Of a DNA stretch of 64,000 bases, positions 52,559 to 62,165 are shown piece by piece. The translations under genes and the position numbers were made by a program. This DNA is from Kitasatospora albolonga (GTDB taxonomy: Bacteria; Actinomycetota; Actinomycetes; Streptomycetales; Streptomycetaceae): assembly GCA_002082585.1 (NCBI GenBank), contig CP020563.1, forward strand, positions 4,148,001 to 4,212,000, written 5' to 3'. Numbering within the stretch: position 1 is the first letter of the stretch; every line of letters begins with the position of its first letter. A model generated the notes under the pieces. The model saw only the letters and a program-made list of their open reading frames with translations. It was not told the DNA's origin and searched no databases.

Positions 52559-53481
52559 CGACCATGGGCCATGGAGGCATCAGCTTCGTCATCCCTTGCC
52601 ACAACGCCGGCGACTACCTCGTCGAGGCGGTGGAGTCGGTCGTCGAGCAGCCGCTTCGGCGTCCGTACGAGGTGGTTATCGTGGACGACGGGTCGGACGA
52701 CGACACGACCCGGAAGGCCATCGACACCTGCGCCGAGCTGCCCGGCGTACGCGTCGTCCGCCTCGAGCAGCGCCAAGGGCACCACGCGGCCAGGAACGCC
52801 GGCCTGGCGGCCGCGCGGTTGGAGTACGTGATGCAGGTGGATGCCGACGACCGGCTGGCCACCGAGCCGTTCCTCCTGGCGGCCGGGTCCTACCCGGACA
52901 GGGCGGTGGAGATCCTCGAATCTGACCCCGACACCGCGTTCGTGCACACGATGTCGTGGATGTTCGGTGCCTTCGAGGGCTTCACCATCTCCTCGTACCC
53001 GTGTCGCGAGGACCTCGTGGTGCGCAAGCATCACGTCCCGACGTCGATCGTCTGCCACAGGGCTGACGCCCTGGAGTGCGGTCTGTACGACCCGAGGGTG
53101 CTCAAGTGGGGAGACTGGGCCTTCGCCGTCAATCTGCTGGCCAGTCGGTTCAGGCGAGGGGCGGCCAACAGCATCCGCTGCGTCGCCGGCCCCTTCTACG
53201 AGTACCGGGTGCACTCGCGAGTCGACCGAGTGTCCGATGCGGAGGTCTCGGAGCTCGACATGACTCGCCTCGTCGTGGAGGGGAACCTGGACTTCTTCCG
53301 GGACCGGCTGGAGCGAAACGACAGCGCTGCCGAGATCGCCCTCGACGTGCTGGAGCAGAAGCCGTCACGCCTCGACGATCTCCTGTACATGGCGCAGTTC
53401 GATCTCCACCAGGCCCAGATCGTCGCGCAGCAGCGTGAGTTCTCTCTGTCGAGCCCGTACGAGGCACTGGGGATTCCGTAG
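52555..53481 (+). CDS. Family 2 glycosyltransferase
   Basis: 308 aa, GTG in a GTGA overlap. GT-A fold: ISFVIPCHNAGDYLVEAVESV, VVIVDDGSDDDTTRKA, AARNAGLAAARLEYVMQVDADDRL holding the DxD (DAD/D) motif for metal and nucleotide-sugar, and later LKWGDWAFAV and HSRVDRVS. It transfers a sugar from a nucleotide donor. The acceptor is unknown; it is probably the product of the coupled methyltransferase/oxidoreductase. Last gene of the run, closed by an 18-bp hairpin. Confidence 0.87.
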   Translation: MTTMGHGGISFVIPCHNAGDYLVEAVESVVEQPLRRPYEVVIVDDGSDDDTTRKAIDTCAELPGVRVVRLEQRQGHHAARNAGLAAARLEYVMQVDADDRLATEPFLLAAGSYPDRAVEILESDPDTAFVHTMSWMFGAFEGFTISSYPCREDLVVRKHHVPTSIVCHRADALECGLYDPRVLKWGDWAFAVNLLASRFRRGAANSIRCVAGPFYEYRVHSRVDRVSDAEVSELDMTRLVVEGNLDFFRDRLERNDSAAEIALDVLEQKPSRLDDLLYMAQFDLHQAQIVAQQREFSLSSPYEALGIP

Positions 53482-53505
53482 GGCCAGCGCCGAAGGCCGA
53501 AGAGC

Positions 53506-53545
53506 CCGAAGGGGGCCCAGACCGTCTGGTCTGGGCCCCCTTCGG
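53506..53545. terminator. Bidirectional hairpin terminator
   Basis: A perfect 18-bp stem (CCGAAGGGGGCCCAGACC with GGTCTGGGCCCCCTTCGG) and a GTCT loop lie between the convergent glycosyltransferase and valS genes. Confidence 0.92.
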
Positions 53546-53560
53546 CCATGCTCCGGGCGC

Positions 53561-56182
53561 CTACTGCTGCGGCAGCTTGTCCAGCTGGGCCTGGATGCGG
53601 ACGATGTCCTCGTCCGCCTTGGCGAGTCGGCCCTTGATCTTGTCCACGACGTTGTCGGGGGCCTTGGCGAGGAACGCCTCGTTGCCGAGCTTGCCCTCGG
53701 CCTGGGCCTTCTCCTTCTCGGCGGCGGCCAGGTCCTTGGCGAGGCGCTTGCGCTCGGCGGCGACATCGATCGTGCCCGACAGGTCGAGCGAGACAGTGGC
53801 GCCGACGACCGGCAGGGAGGCGGTGGCGGCGAAGCCCTCACCCTCCGGCTGGAGACGCAGCACCTGACGGATGGCCGCCTCGTGCGGCGCGAGGGCGGTG
53901 CCGGCCAGCTCCAGGCGGGCCGGGACCTTCTGGCCGGGCTGGAGGCCCTGGTCGGAGCGGAAGCGGCGGACCTCGGTGACGACCCGCTGGACCAGCTCGA
54001 TCTCCTTCTCCGCAGCCTCGTCGCGGAAGCCGGAGTCGGTCGGCCACTCGGCGATGACGACCGACTCACGGCCCGTCAGCGTGGTCCACAGGGTATCCGT
54101 GACGAACGGAACGATCGGGTGCAGCAGCCGCAGGGTGACGTCGAGGACCTCGCCCAGAACCCGGGCCGAGACCTTGGCCTGCTCGCCGCCCGCGAAGAAC
54201 GTCGTCTTCGACAGCTCGACGTACCAGTCGAAGACCTCGTCCCACGCGAAGTGGTAGAGCGCGTCGGCGAGTTTGGCGAACTGGTAGTCGTCGTAGTAGG
54301 CGTCCGCTTCGGCGACGATCTTGTTCAGTCGGGACAGAATCCAGCGGTCCGTCGCCGACATCGCGGAGGCGTCCGGGAGCGGGCCCTCGACCGTCGCGCC
54401 GTTCATCATCGCGAAGCGGGTGGCGTTCCAGATCTTGTTGGCGAAGTTACGGGACGCCTGGACCCAGTCCTCACCGATCGGGACGTCGACACCGGGGTTC
54501 GCGCCCTTGGCCAGGGTGAAGCGCAGGGCGTCGGAGCCGTACTTGTCCATCCAGTCCAGCGGGTTGACCGTGTTCCCGAACGACTTCGACATCTTCTTGC
54601 CGAACTCGTCGCGGACCATGCCGTGGAACGCGATCGTGCGGAACGGCGGCTGGCCGTCCATCGCGTACAGGCCGAACATCATCATCCGCGCGACCCAGAA
54701 GAACATCAGGTCGTAGCCGGTGACCAGGACGGAGTTCGGGTAGAACTTCTCCAGGTCAGGCGTCTGCTCCGGCCAGCCCATCGTGGAGAACGGCCACAGG
54801 CCGGACGAGAACCACGTGTCGAGGACGTCGGTGTCCTGCGTCCAGCCCTCGCCCGTGGGCGCCTCGTCGTCGGGGCCGACGCAGACCAGCTCACCGTTCG
54901 GACCGTGCCAGACCGGGATGCGGTGACCCCACCACAGCTGACGCGAGATGCACCAGTCGTTGAGGTTGTCGACCCAGTCGAAGTAGCGCTGCGACATGTC
55001 GGCCGGGTGGATGGCGACACGACCGTCGCGGACCGCGTCACCGGCGGCCTTGGCGAGCGTCTCGACCTTGACCCACCACTGCAGGGACAGGCGCGGCTCC
55101 AGCGTCGTCTTGCAGCGCGAGCAGTGCCCCACGGAGTGGGTGTACGGGCGCTTCTCGGCGACGATCCTGCCCTCGGCGCGCAGAGCGGCGACGATGGCGG
55201 AGCGGGCCTCGAAGCGGTCCAGGCCCTGGAAGGGGCCATGGGTGGTGATCACACCGCGCTCGTCGAGAACCTCGATCGATTCGAGGTTGTGGCGCTGGCC
55301 GATGGCGAAGTCGTTCGGGTCGTGCGCCGGGGTCACCTTGACGGCGCCCGTGCCGAACTCCGGGTCGACGTGCGTGTCGGCGACGACCGGGATCGTACGG
55401 TCGGTCAGCGGCAGCGTGATCCGCTTGCCGATCAGGTGGGCGTAGCGCTCGTCGTCCGGGTGGACGGCGACGGCCGTGTCACCGAGCATCGTCTCGGCGC
55501 GGGTCGTCGCGACGACGATGGTGTCGTCACCCTCGCCGTACTTCATGGAGACGAGCTCGCCGTCGTCGTCCTGGTAGTCCACCTCGATGTCGGAGATGGC
55601 GGTCAGACAGCGCGGGCACCAGTTGATGATCCGCTCGGCGCGGTAGATCAGGCCGTCGTCGAACATCTTCTTGAAGACGGTCTGGACGGCCCGGGACAGG
55701 CCCTCGTCCATGGTGAAGCGGTCCCGGCTCCAGGCCAGGCCCTCTCCGAGGCGCCGCATCTGGCCGGCGATCTGGCCGCCGGACTCGGCCTTCCACTCCC
55801 AGACCCGCTCGACGAAGGCTTCGCGGCCCAGGTCGTGACGGGACTTGCCCTCCTTGGCGAGTTCCCGCTCGACGACGTTCTGGGTCGCGATACCGGCGTG
55901 GTCCATGCCCGGCTGCCACAGCGTCTCGAAGCCCTGCATGCGCTTGCGGCGGGTGAGTGCGTCGATCAGCGTGTGCTCGAAGGCATGGCCCAGGTGGAGC
56001 GAGCCGGTGACGTTGGGCGGCGGGATGACGATGGTGTACGCGGGCTTCTCGCTCTTCGCGTCCACCTCGAAGTACCCGCGCTCTACCCAGCGCTCGTACA
56101 GCGGCCCTTCTACCTCGGCCGGCGCGTACTGGGTCGGCAGTTCGGTGGTGGGCGCTGTCTGCTGCTGAGCGTTGTCGGTCAC
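53561..56182 (-). CDS. valS: Valyl-tRNA synthetase
   Basis: 873 aa, length normal for an actinomycete ValRS. It starts at GTG 56182, leaderless: TAGAAT lies 7 bases upstream and there is no ribosome site; the upstream ATG in the same frame would add three residues. Class I synthetase: HLGH (residues 63-66) in [13 protein letters not shown], editing-domain residues in [24 protein letters not shown] in KKMSKSFGN, and the C-terminal coiled coil [19 protein letters not shown]. It charges tRNA-Val. It lies inside the att-flanked island, away from the usual folC neighbourhood, so a second copy elsewhere in the genome is likely (inference). Confidence 0.96.
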   Translation of the reverse strand: MTDNAQQQTAPTTELPTQYAPAEVEGPLYERWVERGYFEVDAKSEKPAYTIVIPPPNVTGSLHLGHAFEHTLIDALTRRKRMQGFETLWQPGMDHAGIATQNVVERELAKEGKSRHDLGREAFVERVWEWKAESGGQIAGQMRRLGEGLAWSRDRFTMDEGLSRAVQTVFKKMFDDGLIYRAERIINWCPRCLTAISDIEVDYQDDDGELVSMKYGEGDDTIVVATTRAETMLGDTAVAVHPDDERYAHLIGKRITLPLTDRTIPVVADTHVDPEFGTGAVKVTPAHDPNDFAIGQRHNLESIEVLDERGVITTHGPFQGLDRFEARSAIVAALRAEGRIVAEKRPYTHSVGHCSRCKTTLEPRLSLQWWVKVETLAKAAGDAVRDGRVAIHPADMSQRYFDWVDNLNDWCISRQLWWGHRIPVWHGPNGELVCVGPDDEAPTGEGWTQDTDVLDTWFSSGLWPFSTMGWPEQTPDLEKFYPNSVLVTGYDLMFFWVARMMMFGLYAMDGQPPFRTIAFHGMVRDEFGKKMSKSFGNTVNPLDWMDKYGSDALRFTLAKGANPGVDVPIGEDWVQASRNFANKIWNATRFAMMNGATVEGPLPDASAMSATDRWILSRLNKIVAEADAYYDDYQFAKLADALYHFAWDEVFDWYVELSKTTFFAGGEQAKVSARVLGEVLDVTLRLLHPIVPFVTDTLWTTLTGRESVVIAEWPTDSGFRDEAAEKEIELVQRVVTEVRRFRSDQGLQPGQKVPARLELAGTALAPHEAAIRQVLRLQPEGEGFAATASLPVVGATVSLDLSGTIDVAAERKRLAKDLAAAEKEKAQAEGKLGNEAFLAKAPDNVVDKIKGRLAKADEDIVRIQAQLDKLPQQ

Positions 56183-56189
56183 GACGGCC

Positions 56190-56195
56190 ATTCTA
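56190..56195 (-). promoter_or_regulatory. -10 hexamer of valS (leaderless)
   Basis: TAGAAT on the minus strand ends 7 bases before GTG 56182. No clear -35. Confidence 0.5.
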
Positions 56196-56270
56196 GGGGC
56201 GCGCCCCGGCTGCTCTCCCCTGGCATTCCGTGGTGGCAGCGGGGCCCGGTCACCGCCTTCGGCCGGGCAC

Positions 56271-56885
56271 TCACTGCCGAACGGGGAATGCTTTGTCGAG
56301 CGGCTGCACCAGGAGCTTGCCGGAAACCATGGCTTGCTGGACATCGCCGGTGGTCACATAGCGCCCTTGCTGGATGACAGGGGTGATCACCTCGATGGCG
56401 CCCGCCTCGGAGAGGAAGAAGACCGTCCACGACGGGTACGTGCGCCGATCCTCGGATTCCCTCGTGCGCGTGATCTCCACGGTCCCGGGAGTCGTGGCCC
56501 GGGTTCCGGGCAGGCCCTGTCCGACGGTCTCGACCTCGGTGACCTCGAATACGCGACCGCCACCGCCAGGGGTGTACATGACCAAGAGCCGCGGCCGGGC
56601 CAGGCTCAGGTGGTTGCTCGTCGCCGGGCACATGTAGATGCCGTGCTCCCGCAGCTCGGCGAAGGCCGGCTCGTTGCCCGGAACGACGACGGCGTGATCG
56701 TGCAGTGAACGGAACCAGTCCAGCGCCGCCGACCGCTCCCAGATGGGCTTGCCCTGGTGCTGGTGGGTCGGCTCGGCCAGAAGACCCCGGTCGGCCATCT
56801 TCGCGACGCTCTTCGGCTCCCGTCCGGCGAGCCCGCCGAAATCGGCACGGTTCAAGATCTCTGGCAGCTCGGGGCGTACTGGCAT
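56271..56885 (-). CDS. Hypothetical protein with DNA-binding-like N-terminus
   Basis: 204 aa, ATG with GGAACAG only. N-terminal helices [30 protein letters not shown] and [21 protein letters not shown] read like a MerR/HTH-17 module that recognises DNA. The C-terminal ~110 residues are beta-rich ([34 protein letters not shown]) with no enzymatic motif. It is upstream of valS on the same strand (gap 88), next to the island's tRNA end. It could regulate valS or the element; that is speculative. Confidence 0.6.
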   Translation of the reverse strand: MPVRPELPEILNRADFGGLAGREPKSVAKMADRGLLAEPTHQHQGKPIWERSAALDWFRSLHDHAVVVPGNEPAFAELREHGIYMCPATSNHLSLARPRLLVMYTPGGGGRVFEVTEVETVGQGLPGTRATTPGTVEITRTRESEDRRTYPSWTVFFLSEAGAIEVITPVIQQGRYVTTGDVQQAMVSGKLLVQPLDKAFPVRQ

Positions 56886-57257
56886 ATGGCTGTTCCTGTT
56901 CAGGCGTGATGTCGTGCGAGCTCTGTGGGAGCGATCCGGCCCGTACGTTAGTCGGTTGCCGTGTGAGTGTGCTCGGTTCCCGGAACCGTGCTACCCGCAT
57001 GTTCGATCGCGCTGGACGAGGTGCTCGGGGGCGCTGAAGGCGACGCCGGAGAGCTGGCCGCGCAGCGGCAGTGGCCGGACCCCTTCAACTTGTCCCGGAC
57101 GAGCACGAGCGGGCCGCCGGGCCGCCTGGCTGCCGATGGGCTGTGGTCAGCGGATGGCGGCAGCCATGCGAGGAGAAGCTCTTGCGTCCGTGGAAGTCCG
57201 CAGCTGTCCGTCCCGTGCACGTGGCTGTCCGTCCTGTGCAACTGAGGCCACACACGC
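56886..57257. other. Gene-free stretch between the island's last gene and the tRNA att site
   Basis: About 370 bases. Short open frames on both strands lack coding bias or a ribosome site; none could be assigned, and there is no integrase fragment I can recognise. Confidence 0.4.
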
Positions 57258-57369
57258 CGAAGGGCCCCACCGCGAACGGTGGGGCCCTTCAACGTATTGC
57301 CCGGTGAGAGCAATGGCGGAGGATACGAGATTCGAACTCGTGAGGGGTTGCCCCCAACACGCTTTCCAA
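57258..57369. repeat. Right attachment repeat (terminator plus tRNA-Ser 3' half)
   Basis: 112 bases matching 46769-46877. It contains the tRNA's own hairpin terminator (57258-57291) and the tRNA gene from the CCA end to the anticodon arm. Integration at the 3' end of tRNA-Ser(GGA) explains why the intact gene lies on this side and a fragment on the other. Confidence 0.9.
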
Positions 57370-57401
57370 GCGTGCGCCCTAGGCCACTAGGCGAATCCTC
57401 C
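57314..57401 (-). tRNA. tRNA-Ser(GGA)
   Basis: 88 bases with encoded CCA. Acceptor GGAGGAT pairs with ATCCTCC, discriminator G, anticodon loop TTGGAAA (anticodon GGA), a long variable arm (TTGGGGGCAACCCC) as required for serine, and GTTCGAATC in the T arm. It is the integration target of the island and is followed by a strong terminator. Confidence 0.95.
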
Positions 57402-57534
57402 GCCGCAAACAATACAAGACGTTTGAGGGTGCTCGCGAACACGTTCCCCGAAGATCGTCCGGAGCGGCCGTGCAGGTCGTCCGGCGGGGCGGGCGGGTGG
57501 ACCTGAGGGGGTGGGCATCCGCTAAGGTGGGCGT

Positions 57535-57623
57535 CAGCCCCTCACGTGGCGCTATCTGACTGAACTCCCCCAGGGCCGGAAGGCAGCAAGGGTAGGTCGG
57601 CTCTGGCGGGTGCGTGGGGGGTC
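57535..57623 (+). ncRNA. ffs: Small signal recognition particle RNA (4.5S type)
   Basis: The conserved SRP apical motif CAGGGCCGGAAGGCAGCAAG (57571-57590) is flanked by pairing arms (CCCCTCACG with CGTGGGGGG). A TAAGGT -10 lies at 57523-57528. It sits between tRNA-Ser and dnaX, as in Streptomyces generally. The RNA pairs with Ffh to target membrane proteins. Ends are approximate. Confidence 0.93.
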
Positions 57624-57717
57624 CTTGCGTTTCCGGTCCCTGACTGTCGGGCGCTGTTCCCCGGCTGCCGGGCGTTGCTGTACGGGCCGTGTGGGGCTGG
57701 TTGTCAGTCGGCCCCGA

Positions 57718-57723
57718 TAACCT
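57718..57723 (+). promoter_or_regulatory. -10 hexamer of dnaX (leaderless)
   Basis: TAACCT ends 7 bases before GTG 57731, and no ribosome site precedes the gene. Confidence 0.5.
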
Positions 57724-57730
57724 CGTAGAT

Positions 57731-59959
57731 GTGTCGTCCCTTGCGCTGTACCGCCGCTACCGCCCCGAGTCGTTCGCCGAGGTCATCGGTCAGGAGCATG
57801 TCACTGACCCGCTCCAGCAGGCCCTGCGGAACAACCGGGTCAATCACGCGTACCTGTTCAGCGGGCCGCGCGGCTGTGGAAAGACGACCAGCGCGCGCAT
57901 CCTCGCCCGCTGCCTGAACTGCGAGCAGGGGCCCACGCCGACCCCGTGCGGGGAGTGCCAGTCCTGCCGGGATCTCGCGCGCAACGGGCCGGGGTCCATC
58001 GATGTCATCGAGATCGACGCCGCCTCGCACGGTGGTGTGGACGACGCCCGTGATCTGCGCGAGAAGGCGTTCTTCGGGCCCGCCTCCAGCCGGTACAAGA
58101 TCTACATCATCGACGAGGCCCACATGGTCACCCCGGCGGGGTTCAACGCCCTGCTGAAGGTGGTCGAGGAGCCGCCGGAGCATCTGAAGTTCATCTTCGC
58201 CACGACCGAGCCCGAGAAGGTCATCGGGACGATCCGGTCGCGTACGCACCACTATCCGTTCCGGCTCGTTCCTCCCGGGACCCTGCGCAGTTATCTCGCC
58301 GATGTGTGCGGGCGGGAGAACAGCCCGGTCGAGGACGGCGTCCTGCCGCTCGTCGTGCGGGCCGGGGCCGGGTCCGTGCGTGACTCGATGTCCGTCATGG
58401 ACCAGCTGCTGGCCGGTGCGGGCGACGACGGTGTGACCTACGCCATGGCGACCGCACTCCTCGGATACACCGACGGCTCGCTCCTCGACTCGATCATCGA
58501 TGCCTTCGCCGCCGGTGACGGGGCCGCCGCCTTCGAGGTGGTGGACCGGGTGATCGAGGGCGGCAACGACCCCCGGAGGTTCGTGGCCGATCTGCTGGAG
58601 CGGCTGCGCGATCTGGTGATCCTCGCCGCCGTGCCCGACGCGGGGGAGAAGGGGCTCATCGACGCCCCCGCCGATGTCGTCCAGCGCATGCAGGACCAGG
58701 CATCCGTCTTCGGCGCCGCCGAGCTCAGCCGCGCCGCCGACCTGGTCAACGAGGGGCTCACCGAGATGCGCGGTGCCACCTCGCCGCGCCTCCAGGTGGA
58801 GCTGATCTGCGCCCGGGTCCTGCTCCCGGCCGCCTTCGACGACGAGCGGTCGATGCAGGCCCGGCTCGACCGGCTGGAGCGGGGCGCCTCCGCCGCTGCC
58901 GCCTCGTTCGCCGCGCCGCCCGTGGGGGCCGCTCCGATGGGGTACGTCCCCGGGCCCGAGGCCCACGCCCCGCAGGCCGCACCCGTGGCCCCCGCAGCGC
59001 CCGCGGGTCCCGATGCCGCCTGTGCTGCCGTACGGGGTGAGGCCCCGGCCCCCGCGCCTGCCGCCTACGCACCGCAGCCCCAAGCCGCCCCGCAGCCTCC
59101 GGCCGACGCCCCCGTGCAGCGGCCCGGGTCCTGGCCCACCGCCGGTGGTGGCGGGGGCGAGCAGGGGCGCCGCCCCGGTGGCTGGCCCACCGCGTCCGCC
59201 CCCGGCAGCGGCCCCGCCGCCCCGGCCCCCGCCACACCCGCCCCCGCCGCCCCCGCCCCGGCGGCCCCCTCCGCGCCCGCCGCCCCGGGCGCGGGCCCGG
59301 GCATGGCCCAGGGTGCCGGACAGGTACGGAGCATGTGGCCCGACATCCTGGAGGCGGTGAAGAACCGGCGCCGCTTCACCTGGATTCTGCTCAGCCAGAA
59401 CGCGCAGGTCACCGGGTTCGACGGGACCACCCTCCAGATCGGCTTCATCAACGCGGGCGCCCGCGACAACTTCACGAGCAGCGGCAGCGAGGACGTCCTC
59501 AAGCAGGCGCTCGCCGAGCGGTTCAACGCCCAGTGGCGGGTCGAAGCGGTCGTCGACGCCTCCGGCGGTGGCGCGGCGCCCCCGCCCCCCGGCGGCGGAC
59601 GCCCCCCGGCCCCGCAGTACACGCCCGCCCCGACGCCCTCACCCGCCACCTCGGCCCCGATGGCGTACGAAGGACGGCCCGCGCACGCCCCCCAGCAGCC
59701 CCAGCAGCAGCCGTCGTCGTCCCCCTCCGCGTCGCAGCGGCCCCAGCACCAGGGCCAGGGCCGGGACACCGCTCCACCGCCTGCCCCCGAGCCCTCCCAC
59801 GGGTCGTACGGGGCGGAGCCGCCGCGCTCCGTCGCCCCCGAGGATGACATCCCGGAGGCCGACGACCCGGATCTCGTCGACTCCGCCCTCTCCGGCCACG
59901 AGCTGATCGTCCGCGAGCTGGGCGCCACCGTGGTGGAGGAGTTCCCCAACGAGCAGTGA
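57731..59959 (+). CDS. dnaX: DNA polymerase III subunit gamma/tau
   Basis: 742 aa from GTG 57731. Clamp-loader AAA+ ATPase: Walker A GPRGCGKT (45-52), zinc cysteines at 61/64/73/76/79, Walker B IYIIDEAH (124-131), sensor segment FATTEPEKVIGTIRSR and domain III to about 370. A long Pro/Ala-rich linker follows (about 380-535), then a tau-like C-terminal region with WPDILEAVKNRRRFTW and a second Pro-rich stretch. It loads the beta clamp at the replication fork. Leaderless start; it follows the SRP RNA gene. Confidence 0.97.
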   Translation: MSSLALYRRYRPESFAEVIGQEHVTDPLQQALRNNRVNHAYLFSGPRGCGKTTSARILARCLNCEQGPTPTPCGECQSCRDLARNGPGSIDVIEIDAASHGGVDDARDLREKAFFGPASSRYKIYIIDEAHMVTPAGFNALLKVVEEPPEHLKFIFATTEPEKVIGTIRSRTHHYPFRLVPPGTLRSYLADVCGRENSPVEDGVLPLVVRAGAGSVRDSMSVMDQLLAGAGDDGVTYAMATALLGYTDGSLLDSIIDAFAAGDGAAAFEVVDRVIEGGNDPRRFVADLLERLRDLVILAAVPDAGEKGLIDAPADVVQRMQDQASVFGAAELSRAADLVNEGLTEMRGATSPRLQVELICARVLLPAAFDDERSMQARLDRLERGASAAAASFAAPPVGAAPMGYVPGPEAHAPQAAPVAPAAPAGPDAACAAVRGEAPAPAPAAYAPQPQAAPQPPADAPVQRPGSWPTAGGGGGEQGRRPGGWPTASAPGSGPAAPAPATPAPAAPAPAAPSAPAAPGAGPGMAQGAGQVRSMWPDILEAVKNRRRFTWILLSQNAQVTGFDGTTLQIGFINAGARDNFTSSGSEDVLKQALAERFNAQWRVEAVVDASGGGAAPPPPGGGRPPAPQYTPAPTPSPATSAPMAYEGRPAHAPQQPQQQPSSSPSASQRPQHQGQGRDTAPPPAPEPSHGSYGAEPPRSVAPEDDIPEADDPDLVDSALSGHELIVRELGATVVEEFPNEQ

Positions 59960-60420
59960 GCCGGAGCAGGCGGTGAGCTGGAGCGGGCGGTGAGCTGGAG
60001 TGTGGGGTGAGCCGGAGTGTGCGGTGAGCCGGAGCGGTGGCGTCGGGGCAGGGAGTCGGCTCCGGCAGCAGTTCCCGGCCGGGCGAAGCGGTTGCCCCCG
60101 GCCGGGTGGGCGAAGCAGCAGCCCCGACCGAGCGCAGCAGTAGCGCCCGCCCGAGCGAAGCAGTATCCCTCGGCCCGCCGGGCGAAGCAGCAGCCCCAGC
60201 CCGGCGTACGAGCCGTGAGCCCGGACCCATCCGCCCCTGGACGGCTATCTGCCCCGGACAGCGACCCCACCCCCCGGACGGCCATCCGCCCTGGACAGCC
60301 ATCCAGCCCCGGACAGCCTCCCCGGGACGCCCCCGCGCCCGGGACGCCCTCCCGCCCCCCCCCGGGACAGCCACCCCCCCCGGGACAGCCACCCCGCCCC
60401 CCGACTGCCGTCCAAGGACC
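59957..60420. repeat. Degenerate short tandem repeats between dnaX and purD
   Basis: Three repeat classes fill the 506-base gap. About five copies of a 17-base unit GGTGAGCCGGAGYGNGC lie at 59957-60036. Several GGGCGAAGCAGYAGCCCC-like units lie at about 60075-60200. CCCCGGACAGCCAYCC units lie at 60240-60410. No gene, tRNA or terminator is recognised; the purD -10 lies just after. Confidence 0.65.
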
Positions 60421-60452
60421 GGCGGCCGTCCGGGGGCCGCCCGTCCGGCGGT

Positions 60453-60458
60453 TAGGCT
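60453..60458 (+). promoter_or_regulatory. -10 hexamer of purD (leaderless)
   Basis: TAGGCT ends 7 bases before GTG 60466, without a ribosome site. Confidence 0.5.
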
Positions 60459-60465
60459 GCACCCC

Positions 60466-61716
60466 GTGAAGGTCCTCGTCATCGGCGGCGGCGCCCGCGA
60501 ACACGCCCTGTGCCGCTCTCTGTCCCTCGACCCCGATGTCACCGCTCTGTACTGCGCCCCCGGCAACGCCGGCATCGCAGAGGTGGCCGAACTGCACCCG
60601 GTCGACGCGCTCGACGGTGACGCCGTCGCGCGCCTCGCGGCCGAGCTGGGCGCCGAGCTGGTGGTCGTCGGCCCGGAGGCGCCGCTCGTCGCCGGGGTCG
60701 CCGACGCCGTGCGCGCGGCCGGCATCCCGTGCTTCGGCCCCTCCGGCGAAGCCGCCCGGCTCGAAGGCTCCAAGGCGTTCGCCAAGGACGTCATGGCCGG
60801 GGCCGGGGTCCCCACCGCCCGCAGCTACGTCTGCACCACCCCCGCCGAGATCGACGAGGCCCTCGACGCCTTCGGAGCCCCGTACGTCGTCAAGGACGAC
60901 GGCCTCGCGGCGGGCAAGGGCGTCGTCGTCACCGAGGACGTCGAGGCGGCCCGCGCCCACGCCCTCTCCTGCGACCGCGTGGTCATCGAGGAGTTCCTCG
61001 ACGGCCCCGAGGTCAGCCTCTTCGCCATCACCGACGGCACCACCGTGCTGCCGCTCCAGCCCGCCCAGGACTTCAAGCGCGCCCTGGACGGCGACGCGGG
61101 TCCGAACACCGGGGGCATGGGCGCCTACTCCCCGCTCCCGTGGGCCGACCCCAAGCTGGTCGACGAGGTTCTCGAAACCGTCCTCCAGCCGACCGTCGAC
61201 GAGCTCCGCCGCCGGGGCACGCCCTTCTCCGGGCTGCTCTACGCGGGCCTCGCGATCACCTCGCGCGGGGTGCGGGTCATCGAGTTCAACGCCCGCTTCG
61301 GCGACCCGGAGACCCAGGTCGTGCTGGCCCGGCTGAAGACCCCGCTGGCCGGGGTCCTCCTCGCCTCCGCCAACGGCACCCTGGACGTCCTCCCGCCGCT
61401 CACGTGGCGCGACGACGCGGCGGTCACCGTCGTGATCGCCTCCCACAACTACCCGGGCACCCCCCGCACCGGCGACCCGATCGACGGGCTCGCGGAGGTC
61501 GCGGCGCAGGATGCCCCGGACGCGTACGTCCTGCACGCCGGGACCCGCGCCGAGGGCGGCACCGTCGTCAGCGCGGGCGGCCGGGTCCTCTCGGTGACCG
61601 CGACCGGCAAGGACCTCGCAGCGGCCCGTGAGCGCGCCTACACCGCCCTCGGCCGCATCCGCCTCGACGGCTCCCAGCACCGGACGGACATCGCCCTGAA
61701 GGCCGCCGGAGGCTGA
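60466..61716 (+). CDS. purD: Phosphoribosylamine-glycine ligase
   Basis: 416 aa from GTG 60466 (leaderless). ATP-grasp enzyme of purine synthesis: [18 protein letters not shown] at the start, [31 protein letters not shown] in the ATP-grasp lid, [10 protein letters not shown], and the metal-binding [11 protein letters not shown]. It joins glycine to phosphoribosylamine. Normal length; it follows dnaX as in other Streptomyces. A GC-rich hairpin comes soon after the stop. Confidence 0.97.
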   Translation: MKVLVIGGGAREHALCRSLSLDPDVTALYCAPGNAGIAEVAELHPVDALDGDAVARLAAELGAELVVVGPEAPLVAGVADAVRAAGIPCFGPSGEAARLEGSKAFAKDVMAGAGVPTARSYVCTTPAEIDEALDAFGAPYVVKDDGLAAGKGVVVTEDVEAARAHALSCDRVVIEEFLDGPEVSLFAITDGTTVLPLQPAQDFKRALDGDAGPNTGGMGAYSPLPWADPKLVDEVLETVLQPTVDELRRRGTPFSGLLYAGLAITSRGVRVIEFNARFGDPETQVVLARLKTPLAGVLLASANGTLDVLPPLTWRDDAAVTVVIASHNYPGTPRTGDPIDGLAEVAAQDAPDAYVLHAGTRAEGGTVVSAGGRVLSVTATGKDLAAARERAYTALGRIRLDGSQHRTDIALKAAGG

Positions 61717-61753
61717 GCCCTTTCCCGGTGCCCCGCTAGCTCCGCAGCCCCTC

Positions 61754-61791
61754 GCGCCGTCCCGCACGCCACCGGCGTACGCGGGCGGCGC
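61754..61791 (+). terminator. Possible purD terminator
   Basis: GCGCCGTCCCGC and GCGGGCGGCGC form an 11-bp stem with one mismatch around a 15-base loop, 40 bases after purD. Moderate support only. Confidence 0.45.
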
Positions 61792-61817
61792 GGGGGGCTG
61801 TCCGCGTACGCACCACA

Positions 61818-61937
61818 AGTCACGCACCAGGCCCCCGCCCCGGGTTACGCACGCGTCCCCACTCCGGGTTACGCACACCAACGCGCGACGGGTTACGCAC
61901 ACCTGCGCGCCACGGGGTACGGCCCCGACCTCGCCCC
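61818..61937. repeat. 24-bp tandem repeat array with GGGTTACGCAC core
   Basis: Units start at 61818, 61842, 61866, 61890 and 61914, exactly 24 bases apart. The middle three begin GGGTTACGCAC; the outer two are degenerate. The array lies between purD and the M48-like gene. The remaining 61938-62165 carries no gene, only the latter's leader. Confidence 0.75.
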
Positions 61938-62165
61938 GCACCCGCCCTGCCCTACGGACGCGAGCACGTCAGCAGCTTTGCCCAAAGCCATTCCATCGGG
62001 TGACGACTGGGCCAGACGGATGACGCCCGCCGGGGCCCCAACTAGGGTGCGGCGCAAGCGTTCCGGCACTTGGCCCACCGGCATTGCGATGTCAGTGACG
62101 GGTGCCACAGTGGGGGAGTGAGCAACACCGTCGCGGAGCAGAGGCAGAGGGGGTGACATCCGGCC

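Noticed and set aside
53435..56377. 980-aa open frame antisense to valS
   Set aside because: It is a codon-shadow of valS: high-GC third positions keep antisense frames open. No ribosome site and a low-complexity Val/Arg/Asp composition.
61818..61937. Possible CRISPR array
   Set aside because: The 24-bp units are contiguous without unique spacers, and no cas genes are present in the window.
59065..61941. 958-aa open frame antisense to dnaX/purD
   Set aside because: Runs across both core genes and the repeat-filled gap; composition is Ala/Arg/Gly/Pro repeats without any domain.
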